Origin: Polytrichum commune
Lineage: Eukaryota > Streptophyta > Polytrichopsida > Polytrichales > Polytrichaceae
Assembly (NCBI GenBank): GCA_950295325.1
Contig: OX485803.1
Coordinates: forward strand, 24,676,001 to 24,740,000
Reading direction: 5' to 3'
Length of the DNA: 64,000 nucleotides
Made by a program: the position numbers and the translations under genes. The notes under the pieces are model-generated. The model worked only from the letters and a program-made list of their open reading frames with translations. It was not told the origin of the DNA and ran no database searches. Positions 1 to 9,959 of this stretch are shown in pieces (position 1 is the first letter of the stretch; each line of letters opens with the position of its first letter).

Positions 1-300
1 CACACAAGAAATGCATAACGCTATGAGAAAATCTGAGAATTTGTTTGCGAAGCTCTCTAGAAGGTTGCTCTGTGATGGGTTCGAGAATTTAAACCATTCT
101 TGTACACACAGAAAACCCACACTATGGAAAATCTTAGAAATTGTTTCTAAAAGGGTGTTCGATGATATTGTGTTCAAGAATTTAGACTCATTCTGTACAC
201 ACAGAAAACCCAAAACATGAGAAACCTGAGAATTTGTTTGCGAAGCTCACTGACAGGTTGCTCAGTGATGGAGTTGAGAATTTAGACTCATTCTGTACAT
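1..300. repeat. Three tandem units of about 95 bp
   Basis: Three head-to-tail units are visible, each ending in a form of ATTCTGTACACACAG or ATTCTTGTACACACAG. The boundaries lie near 110 and 204, and the last unit ends near 300. Units 1 and 3 share GAGAATTTGTTTGCGAAGCTC; unit 2 is more diverged. No coding function is recognised. Confidence 0.8.
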
Positions 301-1006
301 GCGCTCAGCACCAAATCTTGAGTTTCTCAGACAGTATGTGATCCGCTCATCCTTATGACCTAAGACTCAAGTCCGAGTCTGATTCATAGCCATTTCCTTT
401 CCAACACAATTAAGCCGCACCCATGAATGTGGCGAGGCATCCCCAGTGCTCCTATTTCATTCAGATTTAACTATTGTTAACTGAATGATCCACAGGGCAG
501 CCTATTCACCTCAAGGATCATGTTCTTATGACTGACTAATGGTACTAGTGATCAGCTCCAGTAGTTTACCTTATCAAATTCAAAAGTCGACCTAGCTTAG
601 ATTCGAATCAAACACTCCTGGACCATCTAGCAATGAATCTCTGGATTCAGATTATAAGCATTTGACAGAATAATGAACTCCGATGCAGGTAACCGAGATT
701 GAGGATGCGGATATAGCGAACATCTACTGCAGGAAGTTGACGGCCAAGTGCTCTAGAAGTGATCATCAAGACATGCAAGGCAAATCTCTGAGGTCAGAGA
801 ATGGTCGTTACCTGATTTTTGTTGAGCTGTGAAATTTTCTGGTAAGGGAGGACGTAATCTCTTACTGGTCGAAGTATGTTGCGGAAAGAGGCAGACCAAT
901 TAAGTGGCTTGCATCGCTGGTTCACAGACTGTGACTGCCCTTTAGCCACCGCGAAATCGAACAAATATGTGAGAAAGAAGGGAACTTGGTCTTGATGGAA
1001 TAGGTA
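301..1006. other. Intergenic, no gene recognised
   Basis: No family match, RNA gene or repeat is seen here. A 71-codon minus-strand reading frame (794-1009) ends at a possible splice donor, CAG|gtaacg. It resembles nothing I know and runs into the neighbouring MITE, so I do not call it. Confidence 0.4.
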
Positions 1007-1377
1007 CACTAAATATGATATTTAGTGTCATATGGTATTTAATGTCACTATGATAGCTCTTCGAATGACACTTGTTATGAATAAGTGAACAAATATTGTC
1101 ATGGATGATGGATGAGTTCATCTATTGGCCAATACCCTACCTTCTCTTGTCAGCAACTTGTGATGAAATATTGTCTTGGATGATTGATATTTGGATGAAA
1201 AATCACTTGGTTAGTGACAGTAGTTGCAACACTGCAACTCTATAATCCCCCAAAAAATTTACAAGGAATGACAAATAATGTTGGGTTACATCTATTGTTG
1301 GCGATACTATTCCACAGTTTACAATCAGTATTGAGCAAGACAATTAGAATTGGTGACACTAAATATCATATTTAGTG
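1007..1377. mobile_element. MITE with palindromic ends, TA target duplication (family A, copy 1)
   Basis: The left end is CACTAAATATGATATTTAGTG and the right end CACTAAATATCATATTTAGTG, and each end is itself a palindrome. TA dinucleotides at 1005-1006 and 1378-1379 look like the target-site duplication, which is the hallmark of Tc1/mariner (Stowaway-like) MITEs. The interior is non-coding. A diverged copy lies at 18500-18865, and shorter relatives with similar ends are at 24770-24962 and 36580-36797. Confidence 0.75.
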
Positions 1378-1648
1378 TACTTCCAGTTGAGAACGACAAA
1401 CCCTGCTTAACTTTCTGCTAGTTTAAAGTGTTAGATCATACTCCGAGAGTGAAATGGCCAATTTTTCTTGTTTAGAAGGTGCATAACCCTTAATTGGTTT
1501 GATGCAGGATTGGTCCTTACAATAATTCGCAAAGCAGATTTTGTTCGCATAAAAATAGTGACATTCAAAATCTTAAATTAGTAACTTGCTGTGTAAGTCT
1601 TGGTCTCAGTCATAATGGGAGGTCCATTGTGTACGAACTGTTAATTAT

Positions 1649-2782
1649 GGGGCGGTTTACACTATGGACCATGAAGTTGGACCAGGGCTCTGCAAGGCAG
1701 CTGATTGGCTGTTGAAGTTCTCCCGGGACAACTTCGGTTTACACTAAGGAAAAAATGGCAGAGGGACCATGGAGGTCGAGGTCCCCAAAATATAAATTTT
1801 AAGGCCTAATAAATGCACTGACATGGTCCAATGGGTTTTGCGTTGAGAGAGGCAAGAGAGGTGGTTTGGTAGGAAAAGGCAAGGGCCCATGTCACAGAAA
1901 TACCATTTCAATAAATTTTTAATGAATCTACCTTTTAAGCGCCTTAATTATACCATAGCCCATGAGACATACCAGCACTACCTTGCCCTACCCCTTAAAC
2001 CGGCTCACACGTGTTTCACCAAACAACGCGGGACATCTAGACCTCAAGAATTCAAGTGCAGATTTGTTTTTTTGGTCTACCAAATGTAATGTTTGGAATT
2101 TTGGGGCTTGTAATATACCGTTGGAAAGGTCTTGAAAATACCTTTCCAACGGTATATTACACACCCCAATATTATTACAAAATGCAGTTGCAAAACAAAA
2201 AACAAAAATCTGTAGTGGTTTAATGATTGTAGATCAAGGTAGTCAAAAGAAGTGCAATGGGAAATCTTCTAACATTAATTATCAAAGAATTGAAAATTAG
2301 TGTTGAGCAAGGTAGGGTGGTAACAACATTAAATATAATCAAACACTAAATATCCTATTTAGTGTAGTGATAACACAAGGTACATGTCACATGTAAATTA
2401 CATTGAGCATGTACAAATTAAATTGCTCATTTTATTTTATTTAAAAAAAATTGTTGTGAGAAGATTTGCAAGCCACATCTTCGACACATTTAACAAGAAG
2501 TGAAGACAAGTGAAGCCCAAGAGAAGACAAGGAATGATCAAACTTAATTCTTTTTCAAAATTGCCCTTTTGGGGCATGTATTAAAAAAATCAGCACCTCC
2601 ACTTTTTGGTGCATGGTCATTCTTCATGGTCCACATTCGGTTTACACCTAGTGAAGGGCCCATGAACCATGAAAACTAATATTTTAGTAACTCGGACCAT
2701 GGAAGTCGTCCCATGAAGTCGTCCCACGCAAAATAGGCCTCTTACGTGGGACGACTTCATGGTCCATAGTGTAAACCGCCCC
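1649..2782. mobile_element. 1.1-kb terminal-inverted-repeat element (family C, copy 1)
   Basis: The left end is GGGGCGGTTTACACTATGGA, continuing with CCATGAAGTTG. The right end is its inverse, ending GTAAACCGCCCC. The triplet TAT flanks both ends and is a possible 3-bp duplication, which would fit PIF/Harbinger (Tourist-like), although TAA/TTA is usual there. Internal copies of the motif (for example TCGGTTTACAC near 1736 and 2639) suggest nested or recombined copies. It also holds a family-A end near 2340-2365. No transposase is seen. Confidence 0.65.
2109..2161. repeat. Perfect 22-bp hairpin with 9-nt loop
   Basis: Bases 2109-2130 are the exact reverse complement of 2140-2161, with the loop CTTGAAAAT between them. 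The pairing extends outward imperfectly through TTGGGG/CCCCAA. It lies inside the family-C element. A transcript would fold into a short hairpin, but no expression or processing can be judged from sequence. Confidence 0.8.
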
Positions 2783-3029
2783 TATGTATGCCCATGATAA
2801 TCAGTTCATGAGGTCTGTGCGGTCACTATATTGTTTTTGTCAAAAGACTTGGTGGACTTCAATAACCCAATGACACTCTAAACTCCGTAATATCAACCTC
2901 CTTAATGTCACTCCTCTCATATCCCAAAACCTTAGGGAACGGATGTTCTCAGTTTAAATCTCACTCCTTATTATCATGTCCCCCTCCCATAGATAAAGAG
3001 TCTTGACATTAAAATAATCCACCAAAGAA

Positions 3030-3615
3030 CCCGGGTACGCAACTCCCGTATTATATGGTCCTGATTATAATCACTTATAATGCGTTTTAGTCCAATATTG
3101 AGTGATACAATTTGTTTTAATGTAGGAAACCCTTGTAGCCCTTCTAACAAGGAATCCAAAATTGTAATTATATATAGGAAATGAATATATTTTGAAGCAT
3201 ATAATTGCATTAAAAACCTAATTATATGATTTTTTTAATACAAGTACCATAGGTCAAACTACCCAACTTTTTGGACTTTTTAATAAAATTTTAACATTGT
3301 GAATGAATTATAATTTTAATGGGAGGCAACTATTCGTGGCTTATAATTTTAATGGGAGGCTTAATAAATATGCAACCCAACTTTTTTTTCATCTCATTTA
3401 TTGAATTTGGCTTTACCCAACTTTTTTTCATCTCATTTTATTTAATTTGTCTTTACCCAACTTTTTTTTCATCTCATTTTATTTAATTTTGTCTTCACCC
3501 AACTTTTTGATCATTTTAATTTGATATAATTTGATATAATTTTTACAAAAGCCGTCCTCTAAGCCGTTTTAAGTACGATGCCCCCTGCGTATAATATGGG
3601 AGTTGCGTACCCGGG
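3030..3615. mobile_element. hAT-like MITE with 8-bp target duplication (family D, copy 1)
   Basis: The terminal repeats are CCCGGGTACGCAACTCCC at the left and the inverse GGGAGTTGCGTACCCGGG at the right. An exact 8-bp direct repeat CCAAAGAA flanks the element (3022-3029 and 3616-3623); that length is typical of hAT transposons. The interior is AT-rich, non-coding, and contains 3-4 tandem units of about 48 bp built on ACCCAACTTTTTTTCATCTC (3370-3515). A diverged relative in inverse orientation ends at 20927. Confidence 0.85.
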
Positions 3616-3963
3616 CCAAAGAAATCAAACCACATGCTTGCATGCATCATGTTGTTTTTATTATAATGATTGTCACTATTGTAATGTTGCCTTCATGCTA
3701 TTCCATAATGTCACAAGGTTAAACTAATTCTCTATTACACACATCCATGTTAACACTACATAATTTGAAATCATGTACACTTTGGTTGCCACAAGCATGA
3801 TATTACGGAGTTTAGAGTGTTTATGGAATTCAAAGGTTGTTTCCGATTCCACTTTACCAAGTTAACATGAGATAAGGTTTGTCAATATGACTCCTAAACA
3901 AAGTGAAATATATACTATAAGTTGTCCCAAGGCCTTGTAAAATTTGTGATTAGCTATTGAACT

Positions 3964-4530
3964 CGTCCCGGGACCAATTCGGTTTACACCAAGGACAAAA
4001 TGTTAGAGTGACCATGAAGTTCGAGGTCTCCAAAAAACACATTTTAAGGCCTTCATTATTCATTGACATGGTCCAACAGGTTTTGCGGTGGGAGAGGCAA
4101 AAAAGGTGTTCTAGTAGAAAAAGGCAAGGGCCCATGGCAGAGAAATGCAATTATTATATATTTTTATGATTTTTTTTTGGGGAAAGAGAAGATGAAGACA
4201 AGAGAAGACAAGAGAATGATCAAACTTATATTTTTTCAAGACTGCCCTTTTTGGACATATATTAAAAAAACAACACATTCACTTTTTGATGCATGGTCAT
4301 TCCTCTTGGTCCACATTCAGTTTACACCTAGTGAGGGGCCCAAAAACTTTGTACATTGATTTTTTTAAATCAGACCATGAAAAACGACCATCTTACATGG
4401 TCTGGCTTCATGGTCCATGGTGTAAAGCGACTCTAATTGGAAAGTCCTCCCACGAGGTCTTCATACGGCCATCTTACATGGTCCAACTAGTACATGGTCC
4501 AACTTCATGGTCCATGGTGTAAACCGGCCC
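3964..4530. mobile_element. Rearranged relative of the 1649-2782 element (family C, copy 2)
   Basis: The segment shares CGGGACCA..TTCGGTTTACACC and GGTCCACATTC.GTTTACACCTAGTGA with the first copy, and ends in TTCATGGTCCATGGTGTAAACC. The right end is doubled: TCATGGTCCATGGTGTAAA occurs near 4409 and again near 4505. Each is followed by the same sequence TAATTGGAAAGTCCTCCCAC, so insertion and flank were duplicated together. No coding capacity is seen. Confidence 0.6.
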
Positions 4531-4563
4531 TAATTGGAAAGTCCTCCCACGAGGTCTTCATAC

Positions 4564-5375
4564 GTGCTTGTGTCAGGGCACAAGAGCTGTGACATGGGTT
4601 GCATCACAAAGCAGACTATGGTGAAAAGTGAAGGTTTAAAGTAGCCATCATCCCTATTGCCAGAGATTCGATAACAACTTTGTCTACTAAGTACAGTGGA
4701 GTCAACTCAGTTGCCGATATGGACTTCTATTATAGCTTCGATTTGCTTGAAAACAAGTCCAATATTGTTCTACAGTGTACTAACTTTTGCAGGGACGGGA
4801 ACTCTGGATTCATCTGATGTCCCTGATAACAGTCGTGAAAATTTCCTTGTTGAAGCCTTTGCAGGAATCATCCAATGGATTATTAGAGAGGTCGACCAAT
4901 TGAGCATATTGATCTACCTGTCAGGATATAAATGGCAAGACAGGAATTCGTAGAACAGCTGACACTGTTAATGGATACACCGCCCTAATTCAGTTCTGAT
5001 GCTACTGAGACACTACTGTGTACTGGCCTCAAACAGATTTCCTGTTGTAATTCCCTCGTCTGTTTGTAAAGAGATTTCAAGGGCATGTGCAATGTGTGGT
5101 ATCAATTTTGGTCTTATAAAATTGTGAAGCGCGAGGTGAAACCATGGAGGAGAGATGACTTCGATGTTGCCACCGCCGTGAATTATGAATCATAGTGTTG
5201 CTTCATTTTCTAACTTAGTCGAATTCGATATGTAAGTAAATTCTGAACGGACATCACGAGAATTAGAGGGCCTTGAAGATTACGGCCTCCTTTCAAGGGA
5301 AACCGTGGATAATATATGATGGAATGGCAGATAGATCCTCGCAGAAAATGATTCAACTCTACCGCCTGCTGAACC
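4564..5375. other. Downstream flank of the armadillo gene, no gene recognised
   Basis: An 85-codon plus-strand frame (4696-4953) contains a stretch with an acceptor-like TTTTGCAG before it, but it matches no family I know. The rest shows only the decayed outermost copy of the tandem repeat that begins near 5380. Confidence 0.4.
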
Positions 5376-5379
5376 TCAT

Positions 5380-6237
5380 GTTGAACCTTGGGCAATCTGC
5401 TGTGCTTTAACCCTAACCTGGCCTCCAACATGGAATGCAAGAAGTGTCGATGCTTCTGAAAATGGACTACCCATTCACTGATCTTATATTTCAGAATTCA
5501 ATGTGCAAATTTATTCATGTGTTTGATCGGACACGCACTGAGCATAACAGGAAGCGAGTAGTGTCTCGTCGCTGCTGGTACGGTTACATTGATTATGTTG
5601 TTGGTTAATTGCCTACGGCTGGTTGGAGTGGTTGACCCCATGTTCCAATCTGCAGGGGCAGCAAACCTGGGAACCGGGCTCTCGTGTACTCCAACCCTAA
5701 CCTGGCTTCCAACAAGGAGCAAGAGGAGTCGATGCTTCCGATAATGATTTGACCCATCCGCTGATTTCATATTGCAGGATTCAATTTGCAAATTCATCAT
5801 TTATGTGATTGATCGACATTGGGCATCACAGGAAGCGAGTAGTGTCTCGTCACCACCAGTATATTTACATCGATTATACTGCTAGTTGATTGCCTACGGC
5901 TAGGTGGAATGGTTAACCCCATGTGATTCCAATCTGCAGGGGCAACAAACTGGGGAACCGGGCTCTGATGTACTTCAACATGGAGTGCAAGAAGACTTGA
6001 TGCTTGCAAGAGTAAAATGACCCTTCTCCAATGATCTCATGATATTTCAGGATTGACTGAGCAAATTCATCATTTATGTGATTGATCGACACTGGGCATC
6101 GTAGGAAGCGAGTAGTGTCTCGTTGCCGCAGGTACATGTACATTGATTATACTGTTGGTTGATTGCCTCCGGCTAGGTGGACTTGTTAACGCCATGTTAT
6201 TCCAATCTGCAGGGGCAGCAAATTTGGGAACCGGGCT
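5380..6237 (-). repeat. About 300-bp tandem repeats carrying a copied exon
   Basis: Units of roughly 290-310 bp repeat about 3.5 times. Landmarks are GGAAGCGAGTAGTGTCTCGT (near 5550, 5831, 6105), GATTGCCTACGGCTAGGTGG or variants, and CCAATCTGCAGGGGCA. Three units each hold a short minus-strand exon of the armadillo gene with its own acceptor and donor (5588-5680, 5869-5964 and the end of 6142-6564). The outermost unit, near 5380-5450, has lost the exon. Confidence 0.85.
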
Positions 6238-8896
6238 ACTCCTGGCGGTGGTGAAGGAAGAATTAGCGAGGGAGGAAGCGGGTCGTGACCTCGATGTGGG
6301 GAGGTAGGAGCTCAGCGGATCCAGGTAAGGGTGGGTGGGTGAAGAGGTTTTAGGAATTACAGGAGTTCCACTCCTCGTCGGCGTGGATGCAATAGACTCT
6401 CGAGATTCTTTGCTGAACACCGTTTGTTTGATGATACTGGCCACTAAGGTTAGGGTAATCGTCTTCACAAACGCAGCTCGCCTTTTCTTCCCGAGTGGCG
6501 TTGGGTTGTCTTCATCACAAAGCTCAGGGCCTAGCACATTCAGTAACGCTCCCGCAGCACAAACCTGTATGCAATTGAGGTCCAAAAGCTTGATTAGGAT
6601 TCTATCCCACTTTCGCTGTCGAATTATAACCCTACTTGGCCAAACTGGCAGTCCCGGAATGTTTTTGCAGCTGAGAACGCGTGCTGAATCATGAACGCTT
6701 TGTGATGGGCCAGCCACACAGAGCTTGAGCTCAAGCTTGCGACATTGGTGCGCAAAGCTTGAATTTGGACCTTTATAAGTGCCTAAATGTTGGTGCTTGC
6801 TTCCTTCTTATTCATTTCTGGTTGGTTCTCAAGTTCAAGCCCAGAAACTTGATGTCGAACTTGGAGACATCGGACTTGACATGACTACAAGTTCAAGCTC
6901 GGAGCTGGAACATGAAAATTAGTCCAACCTTGAGATAAAGCGGCACCATCTCAGACGCATATAAGGGCCCGTATTCTTTTACCGTGGCTCACCAAACTTG
7001 CAAGCTTGAGCTTGAGCTTAAGTTTGTGTGTGGTAATGCTTTGTGAGGAAATTAGGTTTAGGTCCTAATGATTCGTGTATGTAAGTTACCTGGGTTTGGA
7101 CCTCGGTGCTCTGCAGCAACTTAATTAGACACTTCACAGCGTCGCTGTCTCGGATGAGAAGGCGGCTTGCTACCTCACGAGACACGTTTTGTAATGCGCC
7201 GGCTGCTGAGCCACAAACACATGGCTGGCTATGGTGGAGAAGCCGAATGAGCCATTTAATCCCTCCTCTCCGCCGAATGATGCGTATAGAGTCGACATCC
7301 GAGCTTACGTTGTGTAATGCTCCGACCGCCCTCGCTTTCACCTGTAACACCCCTCATGTACACAATGGGAAAACAAGAGCATCAATTCGGAGAAAAAGAA
7401 TGCTGCTGCTTGGATGATGCTAAAGTAGAGTAGGGTGAATGATTCATGCATGCAAGTCTATAAGTGATGATGAATTGCCAAAGCAACTTATTGAACCAGG
7501 CATACATTGATGGAATCTGCAGTGAGGAGCTCCACTAAGGGGGGAATGGCTCCCAGACTGCGGACGACTTTGCGGCCTTCGGGTTGGAAGCAGATACTCT
7601 GCAACGCCCCTGCCGAATTCGCCTGGACCTCCTCATCTTTGGAACTGAGAAACTCAACCTACATTTCACATCATCATGATTCTGTACAGCATTGGTAAAA
7701 GTCATATTCGGCATTATGATGTTTGTTGCCCACAGTTGAGCGGTTCAAATCATTACAAGAAGTCTGATGCAGTAGTAGTTCAACAATTTGCAGGAAGGGC
7801 CACTCTATCAAGGCAATTACCCTAACTGATCAGGAAGAATCCTGCAAGTTAACCTCAACATTTCCAGGCCGAAGTTTAGGTCAATTTGTAGGATTCCTAC
7901 TGACCAGTTTGGCTTGCATCGATGGAGAGAGTGGCCCTTGAGTCTTCCCAAATATTTGCGAAACTACAGTAGGAAAAAATGATGGTTTTGTGAGGATTAG
8001 GAAGTGTGCCGACCAAAGTGGATACTCCGCCACATGAATTTATTACAAGAATTCTGATGCAGTAGTACAGTTCAAAATATCTCAGGAAGGCCCACTCTTA
8101 ACCAAACTGGTCAGAAAGGATCCTGCAGATTAACCTAAACATCCTGAACATTTCCAGGCCTAATTTTCGACAAATCTGTAAGATTCCTCCTGACCAGTTT
8201 GGCTTGTATCAATAGTCAGAGTGGCCTGAGCATATTCCCAAAGATTCGCCAAATTGAAGTAGGAAAAGATGATATTGAGGATTATGAGGTGGTCCCGGCC
8301 AAAGTGGATGCTCCGCCACATGAATTCATGACAAGAATTTTGATTCAGTAGTGGTTCAACAAATCGCAGGAAGGCCACTCTATCGATGCAATTAGCCTAC
8401 CAACTGGTCAGAAAGGATCCTGCAAATTAACCTAAATATCCTGAACATTTCCAGGCCTAAATTTAGGAAATTTTGTGAGAATCCCTCTCACCAGTTTGGC
8501 TTGCATCAACAGGTAGAGTGGCCTTGAGTCTATTCCCAAAAGACTTGCGTACTGAAGTAGGAAACGATGATGATGTTGTAGGGATCATTTAATAGGTCAT
8601 GTGCGGACCAAAGTGGATGCTCCCCCACATGCCAACACGGCCTTCACGTTTTCCTTCTCGTAGCAGATGTTGAGCACCACGTTGGCCCCTTCGCCTTGGA
8701 TCTTGGTGCCCACCCCCCGGTCCGAGATGTGTCTCAGCAGCTGAGCGATGGCCTCCTCTTTAATCATCTTCCGGTTAGCCTCGGTCCGGGAGAGGATCTT
8801 CAGCTGAGTCAACAGTGGCAACAGGGCTTTATGCTCCACGAGCCACTTCGTCGGCTGCATTAGCTTCGTTAATGCCTCCTCCAAGTTTTTGCTGTC
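5588..8896 (-). CDS. Armadillo-repeat protein, partial multi-exon model
   Basis: Six minus-strand exons join in phase 0: 8896-8609 (96 codons), 7658-7506 (51), 7341-7090 (84), 6564-6142 (141), 5964-5869 (32) and 5680-5588 (31). The protein shows armadillo helices such as ANSAGALQSICFQPEGRKVV and AVGALHNVSS, GSAAGALQNVS and VCAAGALLNV. A Ser/Pro-rich, probably disordered tail follows, with three copies of a peptide built on SPVPxFxAPADWN. Armadillo solenoids bind proteins; the partner and role here are unknown, and I cannot name the family. Candidate upstream exons are 9800-9768 (33 nt) and a frame around 9955-9880; a possible terminal exon is 5396-5376 (IAQGST then stop). The donor at 8608 (TTG|gtccgc) is weak but gives a perfect armadillo join. 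Start and end are unresolved. Confidence 0.75.
7740..8640. repeat. Three tandem units of about 290 bp in an armadillo intron
   Basis: Landmarks repeat near 7765, 8056 and 8345 (GCAGTAGT...TTCAA...CAGGAAGG) and near 8010, 8298 and 8605 (GACCAAAGTGGAT.CTCC.CCACATG or variants). The last landmark is the 3' end and donor of the exon 8609-8896. The units therefore copied an exon edge together with downstream intron. Confidence 0.85.
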
Positions 8897-8936
8897 CTGA
8901 AGCCAGCAAACCCAAGCAGCAATCACTTTCCGTAAG

Positions 8937-9425
8937 TAAGCAAGCAGGAAGCCCAATCTATCGATGCAATACTGCACATTTTCCAGAGCAAGCTTCGAAA
9001 AACAATTAACCTAGACTTCGGAATGTTCAGAATGGTCTACTGACAATTGCTTATTTGCTATAATACCGATGAAGTCTTCTCCGATTATACTCCTCCGGAA
9101 CTTCTATAGAATTGTTGACCAATCTTGGTTTGGCATGAGTCTTCCTTTGCATATTAGTGCAAGTGATCCAAGTGGAAATTTTAACTAAGCAAGCAGGGAG
9201 GCCACTCTACCGGTGCAATCCTGCACATGGTCCAGGGCAAGCTCGAAGAAGCACTTATCCTAAAATTTGGCCTGGTAATGGTCAGAATGTTTCTTTTTGG
9301 CAATTTCTCTAATCCCCATGAAGTCTTGTCCGGTTATACTCATCCGGAACCTATATGAAATTGCTGACCACTCTTGGTTTGGCATGCGTCTTCCTTTGCA
9401 AATTGGTGCAAGTGATCCAAGTGGC
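8937..9425. repeat. Two tandem copies of about 245 bp
   Basis: AAGCAAGCAGG...CACTGCACAT-type and CATGAAGTCTTGTCCGGTTATACTC-type segments occur at 8937-9180 and again at 9181-9425, ending in AGTGATCCAAGTGG. The copies differ by scattered substitutions. The region lies upstream of the first firm armadillo exon. It might be intronic or contain unrecognised exons. Confidence 0.8.
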
Positions 9426-9959
9426 AATGGTCATCATTCACCTGCAACGTTGGTGAATTCTTACCTCCAGCTTGATCCTTTTGTTTTCGATGCATGAATC
9501 GATCAGCAGAAGGTCTTAGATACTTGACATCAACAGACTGAGCACATCATCCTTGGTCTGGAATTTCGATTGTAGTGTATTGGTTGCTACACTCGTCTTG
9601 TGAGGATTGTTGTACGACCTTTGGAAATGTTGTTTGGTTGGTGAAATCCCCAACACAGCCAGGAACCGACCACTAAATATTCCCGTGACAGAAGTGCCAG
9701 GAATATGGCATGATGTTATAACACTAGTGATCATTATTGAAGAAACAAACGAAGTCGAGATGAATACCTCATCTGGCCGTCCTGGAGACTTGAGAGCACT
9801 CTGCATTGTTGCAGCTTATCCAAAGTGTAGAACTAATCTTGAAGGTGAAGTTGTTCAGAACTACTAACTTGTTTGATTTCCTTTACTATGCGCTCAATCC
9901 AAGGACTTCTTCCAAATTCGACAAGCTGCTGCAAAACATCAACAGTCCTGGAAGATCAC

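Noticed and set aside
4696-4953. 85-codon plus-strand frame near an acceptor-like site
   Set aside because: No family resemblance, no convincing donor, and no neighbouring exons in the same frame.
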